A stretch of DNA of 64,000 nt, from positions 1 through 64,000 of the forward strand of contig JANLTC010000222.1 of assembly GCA_031362725.1 (NCBI GenBank), written 5' to 3'. Below, piece by piece: positions 18,557 through 26,884 of this stretch; position 1 is the stretch's first letter, and each line of letters opens with the position of its first letter. Both the position numbers and the translations under genes were made by a program. The notes beneath the pieces were generated by a model. It was given only the letters and a program-made list of their open reading frames with translations, ran no database searches and was not told the origin of the DNA. Source of the stretch: PR03 sp031362725. GTDB taxonomy: Bacteria; Myxococcota_A; UBA9160; PR03.

Positions 18557-20125
18557 CTACATCGTGTGGTTCGGGCCGGTCGAGAGAGGCGCGCCGGCCG
18601 AGCCCGACGTCGCGACATACGGCCAGTTCGTCGGGGGCTTCGGGCGGCCCAACGCGTGAGGCTGGGCGCGACCCATCAGGTTGCCGAGCAGTCCCCCGAA
18701 TCCGAGGCCGAGCGACCGCCAGCCGGGTACGCGGTTCCAGATGCGCCACACCCGCCGCGGGGAGAGGTAGAACTCCCGATACGCCCTGCGTCGCAGCTGC
18801 GCGAGGGGGAAGTCGTAGGTGCGTTCGTACCAGGTGATTGCGTTCCGGTAGCTTCCGCCTTCCTTCTCGTCGTCCGTGATCGCGGCCAGCGCCTCCGGAC
18901 CCTCTCTGCGGGCGAGTTCGTAGAGCGGAGTCTCCGGCTGGGGCGTCACGTTGAAGAACTGGGCCATCGAGAGACGGCTCTCGAGGGCGAAGTCGATCGT
19001 GGCCCGGAGTTCTTCGGGCGTCTCGGTGGGGAAGCCGATCATGAAGAAGCCGCAGACCATGATGCCGCGCTCGTCGGCCCAGTCGATGACCTTGCGCACA
19101 TGCTCGACCTTGAGATTCTTCTCGATCAGGGTCTGGAGACGCGGGGTCACCGTCTCGACCGCAACCGACATCGCGTAGGTTCCGCCGGCGACCAGCGCAT
19201 CGAGCACGGACTCGTCGATGATGTCCGCGCGCACGCCGTTGGGGAAGCAGAAATGGAGCTTCCCCGGCCATCGTCGGGCCACCTCCTGCATGATCTTCTT
19301 GAGCCGCGGCTTGTGGAGGTTGAAGATGTCGTCGACGATCTCGAACTCATCCACCCCGTACTTCTCGTAGAGCAGTTCGATCTCTCCGAGAACATCCTCG
19401 GCGCTGCGGTAGATGAAGCGCTTGCCGAACAGATCGTGGCAGTAGTTGCACTTGTACGGGCAGCCTCGCGACGTGAAGATCGTCGCATAGCGCTTGCCCT
19501 TGAGGGTCAGCATCATCGTCGGCTGGCGGGCGTAGCGGTCGAAGTCGACCAGGTCCCAAGCGGGCAGCCGCAACGCATCGAGTTCGCGAACGCCGTCAGT
19601 CTCCAGCGAGAGAACGGGTCCGTTCTCGGTCCGGTAGCTGAAGCCCGGGATGTCCTCACCGAGCGGCTCGCCGTTGAAATGGCGGCGCAGTGCATCCGGG
19701 AAGGTCCGCTCGGCCATGCCGTCGAAGATCCAATCGAAGTGGGTGCGCGCGAGAAGCTCGGCTGCGCGCCGATGCGGATAGGGCCCTCCGAGGACCGTCA
19801 GCGCGGCAGGGTCGATCGTCTTGACCAGCTTCGCGATTCGCTCGGCGGAAGCCGCCTCGCAGTTGAGTGCCGATACCCCGACGACATCCGGTCGATAGCG
19901 GCGGAGCGGCTCTTCGAGCCAACCCGGGTCGAGGACACGCGACTTCATGTCCAGCACCTGTATGTCGACCGTGTCGCCAAACTGTTCGCGAATGGCGGAC
20001 ACCAGGTAGAGGATCCCGAGCGGGGGGCTCGCCACGAGGCCCGGAACCTCCTGATACGGCTTGAGCAGTACGACCCGCCAAGGACGCTTGGGCTTGTGAA
20101 CTGCAGCGACGCGATCGGCGAGCAT
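18557..20125 (-). CDS. B12-binding-domain radical SAM protein 2
   Basis: The 522-residue protein combines a B12-binding domain (residues 15-155; PPLGILYLVSAI, VGVSAL and LGGPYPHRRA) with a radical SAM domain bearing C222-PYK-C226-NY-C229. Later motifs include VDDIFNLHKPRLK and FFMIGFPTETPEELR, usual for this superfamily. It is a different subfamily from its neighbour, sharing only the fold and motif spacing. The substrate is not apparent; a lipid or isoprenoid tailoring role is guessed from the neighbourhood. The ATG at 20125 is chosen because GGAGGT lies seven bases upstream; a TTG eight codons earlier lacks a site. Confidence 0.87.
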   Translation of the reverse strand: MLADRVAAVHKPKRPWRVVLLKPYQEVPGLVASPPLGILYLVSAIREQFGDTVDIQVLDMKSRVLDPGWLEEPLRRYRPDVVGVSALNCEAASAERIAKLVKTIDPAALTVLGGPYPHRRAAELLARTHFDWIFDGMAERTFPDALRRHFNGEPLGEDIPGFSYRTENGPVLSLETDGVRELDALRLPAWDLVDFDRYARQPTMMLTLKGKRYATIFTSRGCPYKCNYCHDLFGKRFIYRSAEDVLGEIELLYEKYGVDEFEIVDDIFNLHKPRLKKIMQEVARRWPGKLHFCFPNGVRADIIDESVLDALVAGGTYAMSVAVETVTPRLQTLIEKNLKVEHVRKVIDWADERGIMVCGFFMIGFPTETPEELRATIDFALESRLSMAQFFNVTPQPETPLYELARREGPEALAAITDDEKEGGSYRNAITWYERTYDFPLAQLRRRAYREFYLSPRRVWRIWNRVPGWRSLGLGFGGLLGNLMGRAQPHALGRPKPPTNWPYVATSGSAGAPLSTGPNHTM

Positions 20126-20313
20126 CAGCGCGACCTCCGAACGAGCCAAAATATCACAGTGGAGCGCCCCAATTTCGGGAATCTGCCGACGCTCCTCGAG
20201 AGACCTGGATGGACTCTCGGATCGAAGCGGTGCGAAGCCATCGTGCCCGCGGAACCGCCGCCAGTTTGGCGGAGGCAGCGCACCTCCGCGTGTACCGAAG
20301 CGCGCCCCACCCG

Positions 20314-21318
20314 CTATTTCGCCGGTCTCAGATCGAGGATCGGGTCGATCCGTTCCCAGCCAGCGATCTCGCTGGCGATTGCAGCCGCCAGTTTGCGATG
20401 GCCACTTGCGTTGATGTGGTCATCGAGGAAAAAGGAATCCCCGTCGTCGAAGATTCCAGTGCTGTCGAGTACACGCGATCGAGGCCAGCCGATTTTCTCG
20501 AGTTGCGCTGCGAACGTGGCCTTGAACCGGGGCGAGTTGGCCAGCCAGCCTGAACTCTCCACGATGATCAGTCGCTTTCCTTCGAGAACGCTGCGGTAGC
20601 GCGCAAGGACGTTCGCGAAGTCAGACGCTTCCTGCTCCATGTTTCTCGCGTCCAGATCCTTTCGCCACGCCGCCTTCGAGCTGTAGGCGCCGTCCAACAA
20701 CATGATCCCGAGGTCATGCAGTGGCTTTCGGTAACCCATCGCCTTGCCCGCGTCGTAGGTGGCCATGATGTCCTGCAAGCCGGATTCAATCTGCGACCGC
20801 AATGCCTCCCTGCTGAGCTTCAGCGATGCGCTGTTCTCATTTGCGTCGTTTTCGCAGTATTGCAGCACGACGTAGTCGACGTCCCGTCCATACTCGCCGA
20901 GGACCTCCAACTCCCGCCTCGTGGCGAAAGATCCCATCGCCAGATTCTTGACGTGATAGCGATACTCCAACGAGAGTACGTAGGCGAACGTTTGATCGTC
21001 TCGGACCCCGACGCCGTGCGCGTGGGAGTCGCCGATCACAGCAACGTCGTAGTGCGACGCGGGCATGCTCTCTCTGAATCCGTCGGCACCGTGAGTGAGG
21101 ACGGTGTCGTACTCGACGTTCTGGAGAACGCACGGTCCCGGTTTTGCTCGGTAGACGTAGTCGTCGGACACAAACTCGAGGCATTTGAACGGCAGGTTCC
21201 TGAGCGAATCCATGTAGAGCAGCTGCGGAACGTTCGTCAGCACACCGAGATACAGAACCACGGCCGAGATCGTCAGCAAGGGCGTACACAACAGCGTATA
21301 GAGAACGAGTTTCTTCAC
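20314..21318 (-). CDS. SGNH/GDSL-like hydrolase anchored by N-terminal helix
   Basis: The 334-residue protein has an N-terminal hydrophobic helix (residues 4-28, signal anchor or uncleaved signal). A domain with G96-D97-S98-H-A-H (block I serine), LQYCENDANEN (block III-like N) and DDHINASGH (about 299-307, block V Asp/His) follows. This is the SGNH fold found in carbohydrate O-acetyltransferases such as AlgJ/AlgX and in extracellular esterases. Placement beside polysaccharide genes favours acetylation or de-esterification of a surface glycan. The GTG at 21318 is the only start placing the basic n-region before the helix. Its DNA is visibly richer in A+T than its neighbours, suggesting later acquisition. 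Confidence 0.72.
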   Translation of the reverse strand: MKKLVLYTLLCTPLLTISAVVLYLGVLTNVPQLLYMDSLRNLPFKCLEFVSDDYVYRAKPGPCVLQNVEYDTVLTHGADGFRESMPASHYDVAVIGDSHAHGVGVRDDQTFAYVLSLEYRYHVKNLAMGSFATRRELEVLGEYGRDVDYVVLQYCENDANENSASLKLSREALRSQIESGLQDIMATYDAGKAMGYRKPLHDLGIMLLDGAYSSKAAWRKDLDARNMEQEASDFANVLARYRSVLEGKRLIIVESSGWLANSPRFKATFAAQLEKIGWPRSRVLDSTGIFDDGDSFFLDDHINASGHRKLAAAIASEIAGWERIDPILDLRPAK

Positions 21319-21389
21319 GGGGCGCCATCAGAGCATAGAAAGATCGGGCAGGGATACCGAGCCGGACTTTCCACGGGACCCGTGACGGT

Positions 21390-23144
21390 TCACTGGTTCC
21401 CCATGGGTTCGCGGCTTCGCGCGACGATCCCGGCGAGCGCTCGCTCGGCGTCCGCTCGATCGGGAGCGCGCCGCAGCGCGTCGCGGAGGAGAGGCTCCGC
21501 CTCGCCCAGCCTTCCTTGCATCGCGAGCGAAGCCGCAAGGCCGATCATCGCATCGACTGCGTCGGGCTGGGTGGCGAGGATCTGCGCGTAGAAACGCGAC
21601 GCCTCTGCGTGACGCCCCGCGACGGTCAATGCAACCGCGCCGTTGTAGAGCGCGTCGATGTGACCCGGATCGAGCGCGATCGCGCGCGCAAACGCGTCGA
21701 TCGCTTCGGCGAGCTGCGCTGGCCCCGCGGCGCCGCTCGCCGGCGCCGACAGGAACAGCACGGCTCCGAGCGTGTTGTGGGCGTCCGCGATCGTCGGTGC
21801 CAGGCGCACCGCGTCGCGCGCCAGCTGCAGCGCCTCGCCATTGCGGCCGGCGCCGGAAAGGTGGTTGGCGAGGTTGATGTAGGCATTCCAAGCCGCGGGA
21901 TTCTTCGCGATCGTGTCGCGGTAGAGCACCTCGAGATCGCGGTAGACGTGAGCCTGGCGGAAACTGAGTGTGCCGAGGAGCGCGAGCACTGCGATCGCGG
22001 CCATCCGACCTGGGGTCTTCGCGCGCGTTCCCAGTCGTGCCGCGCCGGTCGTGCACGCCGCCGCGAACAGTGCGAGCAGCGCCGGGCTGGCGTGATACTG
22101 GAAGTGATCGGCTACGAACGAGTAGCGGAACGGGTACACGTCGAAGAAGCCGAGTGCCGGAATCAGCGTCCCGGCGAAGATCAGCAGCGCGGCGAGCGGG
22201 CCTCGGCCGATGCGGTCGCGGGCCATCCACAGCATCGAGACGCCAGCCAGCGCGCCGAGCGGATACAGCCACTGCAACGGCTGGGATGCATCGATCTGCC
22301 AACGCGGATAGAAGAAGATCAGCGGATGCGGCCAGACCAGTTTGCCGACGTAGAACCACAGCGCCCGCCCCGCGAGCAGCACCCGATCGAGCGGCGCGAG
22401 GGACCACTCCGCGCCGGCAGCGCCGACGTGGTGCTTCTCCAGCCAGATCGTGGAGAGACCGGCAATGACGCCGAGCGTTAAGAACGGCGCGAGCCGAACC
22501 GCGTCGCGCCCGCGGATCTCGCCGCGCTTCCACCAGAGCACGACCCCGATCACAGCCGGTAGCGAGCAGACGACCGTCTTGCTGAGCAGCGCGCCGACGT
22601 ACAGCAGCAGCGAGAGCGAATAGAAGCGCCACCGAAGCGGAACGATATCGGCGTCCGCGCCGTCGATCTCGCTCGACGCGAAGCGCAGGTAGCTCGCCAG
22701 TGCGCCGAGCGCGAGCGACAGCGACAGCACGTTCTTCCGCTCGGTGATCCACGCTACCGATTCCACCATCACCGGATGGACTGCGAACAGCGCAGCGGCG
22801 AGGTAGGCGCCGCGCACGCGAAGCCGGACGAGAACCCGCCAGAGCAGCACGGCGTTCGCCCCGTGGAGCAGCACATTCGTCGCGTGGTATCCGGTTGCCG
22901 AGAGGCCCCAGAGCCGGAACTCCGCCCAGAAGGTCGTGTGGACGAGCGGGTAGTACTGGGGGAGCGCGTGCGGATCGATCCAGATCCGCAGCAGTCCGGC
23001 GAGCGATCGCAGTTGCGGATTCTGGGTGACGTAGGCGTCGTCGTCCCAGATGAAGCCCGCCGATCGCAGCGGCAGATAGACCAGCAGCGGCAGCAGCAAC
23101 AAGACGGCGCCCGAAAGCGCATGCTGCGATCTTCGAGACGTCAT
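21390..23144 (-). CDS. TMTC-like membrane protein with C-terminal TPRs (type I, copy 1)
   Basis: This 584-residue protein has about ten membrane helices (residues 10-400) and then a TPR region (about 420-575) with repeats such as PAAWNAYINLANHLSGAGRN. The first periplasmic loop carries W33-D34-D35-D36-A-Y, and HPVMVESVAWITERKN follows; both match the pattern of TMTC proteins, GT-C enzymes with TPRs that in animals O-mannosylate cadherins. Bacterial members are uncharacterised. It is close in sequence to the gene at 30.9 kb (FVADHFQYHAS against FVADHYQYHAS). The ATG at 23144 precedes the first helix. It sits downstream of the PEP-CTERM gene, separated by a terminator. Confidence 0.8.
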   Translation of the reverse strand: MTSRRSQHALSGAVLLLLPLLVYLPLRSAGFIWDDDAYVTQNPQLRSLAGLLRIWIDPHALPQYYPLVHTTFWAEFRLWGLSATGYHATNVLLHGANAVLLWRVLVRLRVRGAYLAAALFAVHPVMVESVAWITERKNVLSLSLALGALASYLRFASSEIDGADADIVPLRWRFYSLSLLLYVGALLSKTVVCSLPAVIGVVLWWKRGEIRGRDAVRLAPFLTLGVIAGLSTIWLEKHHVGAAGAEWSLAPLDRVLLAGRALWFYVGKLVWPHPLIFFYPRWQIDASQPLQWLYPLGALAGVSMLWMARDRIGRGPLAALLIFAGTLIPALGFFDVYPFRYSFVADHFQYHASPALLALFAAACTTGAARLGTRAKTPGRMAAIAVLALLGTLSFRQAHVYRDLEVLYRDTIAKNPAAWNAYINLANHLSGAGRNGEALQLARDAVRLAPTIADAHNTLGAVLFLSAPASGAAGPAQLAEAIDAFARAIALDPGHIDALYNGAVALTVAGRHAEASRFYAQILATQPDAVDAMIGLAASLAMQGRLGEAEPLLRDALRRAPDRADAERALAGIVARSREPMGNQ

Positions 23145-23168
23145 CCGTGGACCCGATCCAAAGAGAAA

Positions 23169-23198
23169 GCCCTCCCCCGTCCGAGGACGAGGGAGGGC
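23169..23198 (-). terminator. Rho-independent terminator of the PEP-CTERM gene
   Basis: GCCCTCCC (23169-23176) pairs with GGGAGGGC (23191-23198), and inside it CGTC pairs with GACG around a CGAG loop. On the minus strand the hairpin is followed by TTTCTCTTT. It lies 28 bases after the PEP-CTERM stop codon and separates that gene from the TMTC-like gene. Confidence 0.75.
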
Positions 23199-23225
23199 GT
23201 GCAAGCTGGAAAGAGACTCAGACGT

Positions 23226-24110
23226 CTAGCTGTCGAGGCGCTGTCGGCGACCGCGCAGCGCGAGAGCCGCAACGCCCGCTGCCAGCAGCGCTGCAGTCGC
23301 CGGCTCGGGAATGAACGCGTAGCCGACGAGCACACCCGTCGCCGTCGCGTTCAGGTTCACGCCGCCGAGCGAGATCGCGACCGGCAGGCTGATCGGCATC
23401 GTGATCCGGTACTGCGTACCGCCGACATTGACGATCGAACCTGCACCCGCACCGGTGTTGACGCCGTTGAGCGGACCCGACTGGGCTTGCGTATCGCCGA
23501 CCACCTGTCCGACAACGGTACTGATCCCGTCGAAGTTGATGCGCGAGTCGGCGAGACCCACCGTGAGTGCGTTCGACAGGAACGACGTTCCGGCGAGCGC
23601 CGTCACTGCGCTCGACACGTCGTAGGTGACGTTGTCGAACGAGATGTAGCCAGTGTTGAGCGTCCCGACGATTGCAACACTCGCATTGACGCGGGCAGCG
23701 AAGACAGCCGGTGCACTGCTCGTGTTCGTGAAGGTTCCAGCCGTGTTGATGGTGCTCGTCGTGGCCGTGCTGTACGCCGCCGGGTTCGGGCGATAGCTGC
23801 CCGAGTTGACGCCCACCAAGCTCGACGCGCCACCGAGGAACTGGACGCTCGAGAACCCGAGTCCCAGGTTCGTGGCGAGCAAGCCGTCCACTGGCGCCGT
23901 GTTGGTCGTCCACGCGGCGTTGTTCTGGTTCCGGAGCCGCATCGTCGCGGTGACCGTGCCGAGCACGACAGACTGGTCCGGCACCGTGAGCGTGAACGAA
24001 CTCTGGACCGGATTGATGTCCCAATTAACCGAGTACGCATGAGCGGGCGAGGCAGAGAGTCCCGTGCATACGGCCAACATGGCCAATACGCCCTTGGATA
24101 CACGTGTCAT
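23226..24110 (-). CDS. PEP-CTERM surface protein
   Basis: The 294-residue protein has a Sec signal peptide (residues 1-25, cleavage AHA-YS). It ends with a PEP-CTERM sorting signal: I-P-E-P-A-T at about 267-272, a hydrophobic helix, then GRRQRLDS. PEP-CTERM proteins are recognised by exosortase, cleaved near PEP and transferred to the envelope. The mature part (about 240 aa) is beta-rich, has no cysteine, and is full of Ser, Thr, Asn, Gly and Ala, typical of heavily glycosylated or adhesive members. No exosortase gene is in the window. AAGGAG lies eight bases before the ATG at 24110. It is a single-gene unit with its own terminator and a sigma-54-like promoter, between two TMTC-like genes. 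Confidence 0.9.
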   Translation of the reverse strand: MTRVSKGVLAMLAVCTGLSASPAHAYSVNWDINPVQSSFTLTVPDQSVVLGTVTATMRLRNQNNAAWTTNTAPVDGLLATNLGLGFSSVQFLGGASSLVGVNSGSYRPNPAAYSTATTSTINTAGTFTNTSSAPAVFAARVNASVAIVGTLNTGYISFDNVTYDVSSAVTALAGTSFLSNALTVGLADSRINFDGISTVVGQVVGDTQAQSGPLNGVNTGAGAGSIVNVGGTQYRITMPISLPVAISLGGVNLNATATGVLVGYAFIPEPATAALLAAGVAALALRGRRQRLDS

Positions 24111-24448
24111 GTAGAGGCTCCTTCCCAGTAAGCCAGACGTCCAGCGGCCGACAGCAGCAAGCCACGTCTTGGCCGATCGTGTGCAAACTGTGTACCGACC
24201 GGTAGACGGGGCCTCAAAGGGTTGAATTTGCAGTCGCAATCGAGTGCGCAGCGGGAGTTCGCAGAACGCGCGCAGGGAACTCGTCTTCCCACGGCTGGGA
24301 AAAACTCTTCCGAGTTCTCAGGCAGCATGGAAGGCGATGTCGCCACGCGGCAGTACCGGATCGTCTTGCGACTTGATCCGCTACCCACCTGCCGCGAGCA
24401 ACGACGGCGGCCGTGCTCCGATCCACATCCGAGGCGGATGAACTCCTG
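24111..24448. other. 338-base divergent intergenic region
   Basis: This region separates the minus-strand PEP-CTERM gene from the plus-strand TMTC-like gene. The part next to the PEP-CTERM gene holds the sigma-54-like element described separately. The right-hand 200 bases contain only arginine/serine-rich spurious frames. I see no hairpin with a T-tract, no repeat, and no recognisable sigma-70 promoter for the plus-strand gene. Confidence 0.5.
24182..24198 (-). promoter_or_regulatory. Sigma-54-like (-24/-12) promoter of the PEP-CTERM gene
   Basis: On the minus strand the sequence TCGGTACACAGTTTGCA has GG (24196-24195) and GC (24184-24183) exactly ten bases apart, with a perfect TTGCA -12 box and the A-C of the -24 box. 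Transcription would begin near 24171, giving a leader of about 60 bases before the ATG at 24110. RpoN control of PEP-CTERM genes through the PrsK/PrsR two-component system is known in other exosortase bacteria, which raises the prior. No rpoN or enhancer-binding protein gene is in the window. Confidence 0.5.
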
Positions 24449-26884
24449 ATGCCCCACCGACTTCACTGGTGCTTCGCTCTCGTCGTCCTGATCGCCGCGA
24501 CGCTCTGGAGCTACCGACCGGCACTCGATGCCGATTTCATCCGCTTCGACGACTCGGCCTACATCCAGGCCAATCCACCGGTAGCGACCGGGCTGCGGCT
24601 GGAGAACGTTCGTTGGGCGCTCACCGGCTATCACACGTCGAACTGGCACCCGCTCACGTGGATCAGTCACATGATCGACGTCGAGGTGTTCGGCTTCGAT
24701 CCGCGCGGCCATCACGCGGTCAACGTCGCATTGCACCTGCTGAATGCGGTGCTGCTGTTCCTGGTGATGCGAGCGCTCACGCAGGACGCCGCGCCGAGCC
24801 TGGTCGTCGCGGCGATCTTCGCGTTGCATCCAGCCAACGTCGAGTCGGTGGCGTGGATCGCGCAGCGCAAGACGCTGCTCTGCACGCTGTTCGCGCTGCT
24901 GTCCATCGGGAGCTACGCGCGCTACGCGCGCGGCGCGGGTCGCGGCAGCTACGTCGTGAGCCTCGTCTGCCTCGCGCTCTCGCTTCTCTCCAAGGGCATG
25001 TTCGTGACGCTCCCGTTCGGGCTGCTGCTGCTGGACTACTGGCCGCTCCGGCGCGCCGCATTCGATTCCGCAACCGAGGGAGCCGTGACGCTGCGCGCGC
25101 TCGCACGCGGCTGGTGGAAGCTCGTGCCCGAGAAGTTTCCGTTCCTGCTGCTCTCGGTGGCGACGTCGGTCATCACGGTGCGCGTGCAGCAGGATTCGAT
25201 GTCGACGGTCGAGAACTACTCGATCGCGGCACGCCTCGGCAACGTCGCGCTCGCCTACGTCGAATACCTCCACACCTTCTTCGCCCCGTTCCACCTCGCG
25301 GTCTTCTATCCGCTCTACCCGGAAGGCCTGACGTTCCGTCTGGTGCTCTCGTGTGTCGCGCTGCTGGTCGCGATCACGATCGGGATGGGTTGGCTCGGGC
25401 TTCGCCATCGCTACCTGCTGGTGGGTTGGCTCTGGTTCCTCGGAACGCTGGTCCCGGTGATCGGTCTCGTGCAGGTTGGCATGCAGTCGATGGCGGATCG
25501 CTACGTGTACGTGCCGTTCTGGGGCGTTGCGATCGCGCTCGCGTGGTCGGCGCAAGACCTGCTGCGACTCCGCCCGACTTCGGCCGTCGCGCGTGCGATT
25601 GCCGGAGCCGCGGTCGTCCTGCTCCTCGCGGGGCTCGCGCTGCTCACGCATCGCCAGAGCGCGAAATGGCAGAACGAGATCGGGCTCTTCGAAGACGCGC
25701 TCGCGAACACCGAGCGGAACTGGCTCGCGCATGGCGTCCTCGCGGAGCGCTATTTCGCGCAGAGCAACTTCCCAAAGACGATCGAGCACTGCCAGGAGGC
25801 GGCGAAGTACAACCGCGACATGGGAACGGTCCGGAGTACCTGGGGACTCGCGCTCTACGAGAGCGGCTCGCCGGACCGCGCCCTCGAACAGTTCGAACTC
25901 GCGGTGGCGCAAGAGCCCGACAACCCCGTCGGCTACATGAACCTCGGTTGGATCTACACCGAGCGCGGCCTCTATGACCAGGCGCTGGCGCGCCTCGCTA
26001 CCGCCGCCCGGCTGATCGAGCCGAAGACTCCGGCGTACACGCGCAAGACGATCTTCGCGAACTGGGCAACCGCGCTCGCGAAGAGCAATCGGCTGCAGGA
26101 GTCACGGGAGAAGTTCGCCCTTGCGCTCGAGATCGAGCCCAACGAAGCCGCCCTGCTCCGCGACGCCGCGCGCATCGACGTGCAATTGCGCGACCCGGCG
26201 CGCGCCATCGAGCGGCTCCGCCGTGTGCTGGCGACCGATCCAGCGGATGCCGAGGCCGCCTATCTGCTCGCGAGCGCGACCGCGCTCGACGGCGAATCGA
26301 ACGAGGCGGCAACCCTCTTCGGACGCGCGCTCGCGCAGAGTCCCAGGCAGGCGATCGTGACGATCGACCTCGCTAGAACGCTTGCGCGGCAGGACCGCCG
26401 CGACGAGGCGTTCGGGATCCTCGACGCGCTGCTCGCGTTGCCGCCGCCATCCGAAGCGGCCGACGCCCAATTCGTGCGCTCCACCGTGGAGACGCAGCGC
26501 GCCGAGATCCAACTCGAGGCCAGCGACTACACCGCTGGGATCGCGAGTCTGGAGCGCGCCGTCTCGATCTGGCCGGACAACTACGACGCCAACAACCGCC
26601 TCGCCTTCCTGCTGGCCACCCGCGCGGAACCCGTGCTGCGCGATCCGACGCGCGCCGTGACGCTTGCCGAGCGCGCCACCTCCGCGCGACGCGAGTTCGG
26701 GTCGCTCGCGACGCTCGCGGCCGCCTATGCAGCCGCAGGGCGCTTCCCCGCCGCCATCGAGGCGACGCGCGAAGCGCAGGACCTCGCGGTGCAGGCGAAC
26801 GACGCACTTGCGATTGCGGCGCTGGAGCAGCAGCGGCGGCTCTACGTGCAGGCGGCGCGCGACGTCAGTGACGCTCCCAAGTGA
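24449..26884 (+). CDS. TMTC-like membrane protein with C-terminal TPRs (type II, copy 1)
   Basis: The 811-residue protein has roughly ten membrane helices in residues 5-410 and a long TPR array to the C terminus (PVGYMNLGWIYTERGLYDQA is one clear unit). The first loop contains F33-D34-D35-S-A-Y, then NWHPLTWISHMIDVEVFG and HPANVESVAWIAQRKTL, the TMTC-like signature. It most resembles the gene at 32.8-35.0 kb (NWFPLTWISHMVDVECFG there; QSMADRY is shared). The ATG at 24449 gives the shortest lead to the first helix; a GTG 12 codons earlier is possible. It converges with the frameshifted TPR gene, their ends overlapping by 20 bases. Confidence 0.8.
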   Translation: MPHRLHWCFALVVLIAATLWSYRPALDADFIRFDDSAYIQANPPVATGLRLENVRWALTGYHTSNWHPLTWISHMIDVEVFGFDPRGHHAVNVALHLLNAVLLFLVMRALTQDAAPSLVVAAIFALHPANVESVAWIAQRKTLLCTLFALLSIGSYARYARGAGRGSYVVSLVCLALSLLSKGMFVTLPFGLLLLDYWPLRRAAFDSATEGAVTLRALARGWWKLVPEKFPFLLLSVATSVITVRVQQDSMSTVENYSIAARLGNVALAYVEYLHTFFAPFHLAVFYPLYPEGLTFRLVLSCVALLVAITIGMGWLGLRHRYLLVGWLWFLGTLVPVIGLVQVGMQSMADRYVYVPFWGVAIALAWSAQDLLRLRPTSAVARAIAGAAVVLLLAGLALLTHRQSAKWQNEIGLFEDALANTERNWLAHGVLAERYFAQSNFPKTIEHCQEAAKYNRDMGTVRSTWGLALYESGSPDRALEQFELAVAQEPDNPVGYMNLGWIYTERGLYDQALARLATAARLIEPKTPAYTRKTIFANWATALAKSNRLQESREKFALALEIEPNEAALLRDAARIDVQLRDPARAIERLRRVLATDPADAEAAYLLASATALDGESNEAATLFGRALAQSPRQAIVTIDLARTLARQDRRDEAFGILDALLALPPPSEAADAQFVRSTVETQRAEIQLEASDYTAGIASLERAVSIWPDNYDANNRLAFLLATRAEPVLRDPTRAVTLAERATSARREFGSLATLAAAYAAAGRFPAAIEATREAQDLAVQANDALAIAALEQQRRLYVQAARDVSDAPK

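Noticed and set aside
14928..20599. Long plus-strand frames of 550-760 codons opposite the membrane protein and radical SAM genes
   Set aside because: They are antisense to genes with clear motifs, consist mostly of Arg, Ala, Gly and His, and lack domains and ribosome binding sites; typical third-position artefacts of G+C-rich DNA.
24169..24184. A plus-strand GG-N10-GC (TTGGCC...GTGC) pointing to the TMTC-like gene
   Set aside because: Its -12 box deviates from TTGC and it is about 265 bases from the start codon; the minus-strand match is better and better placed.
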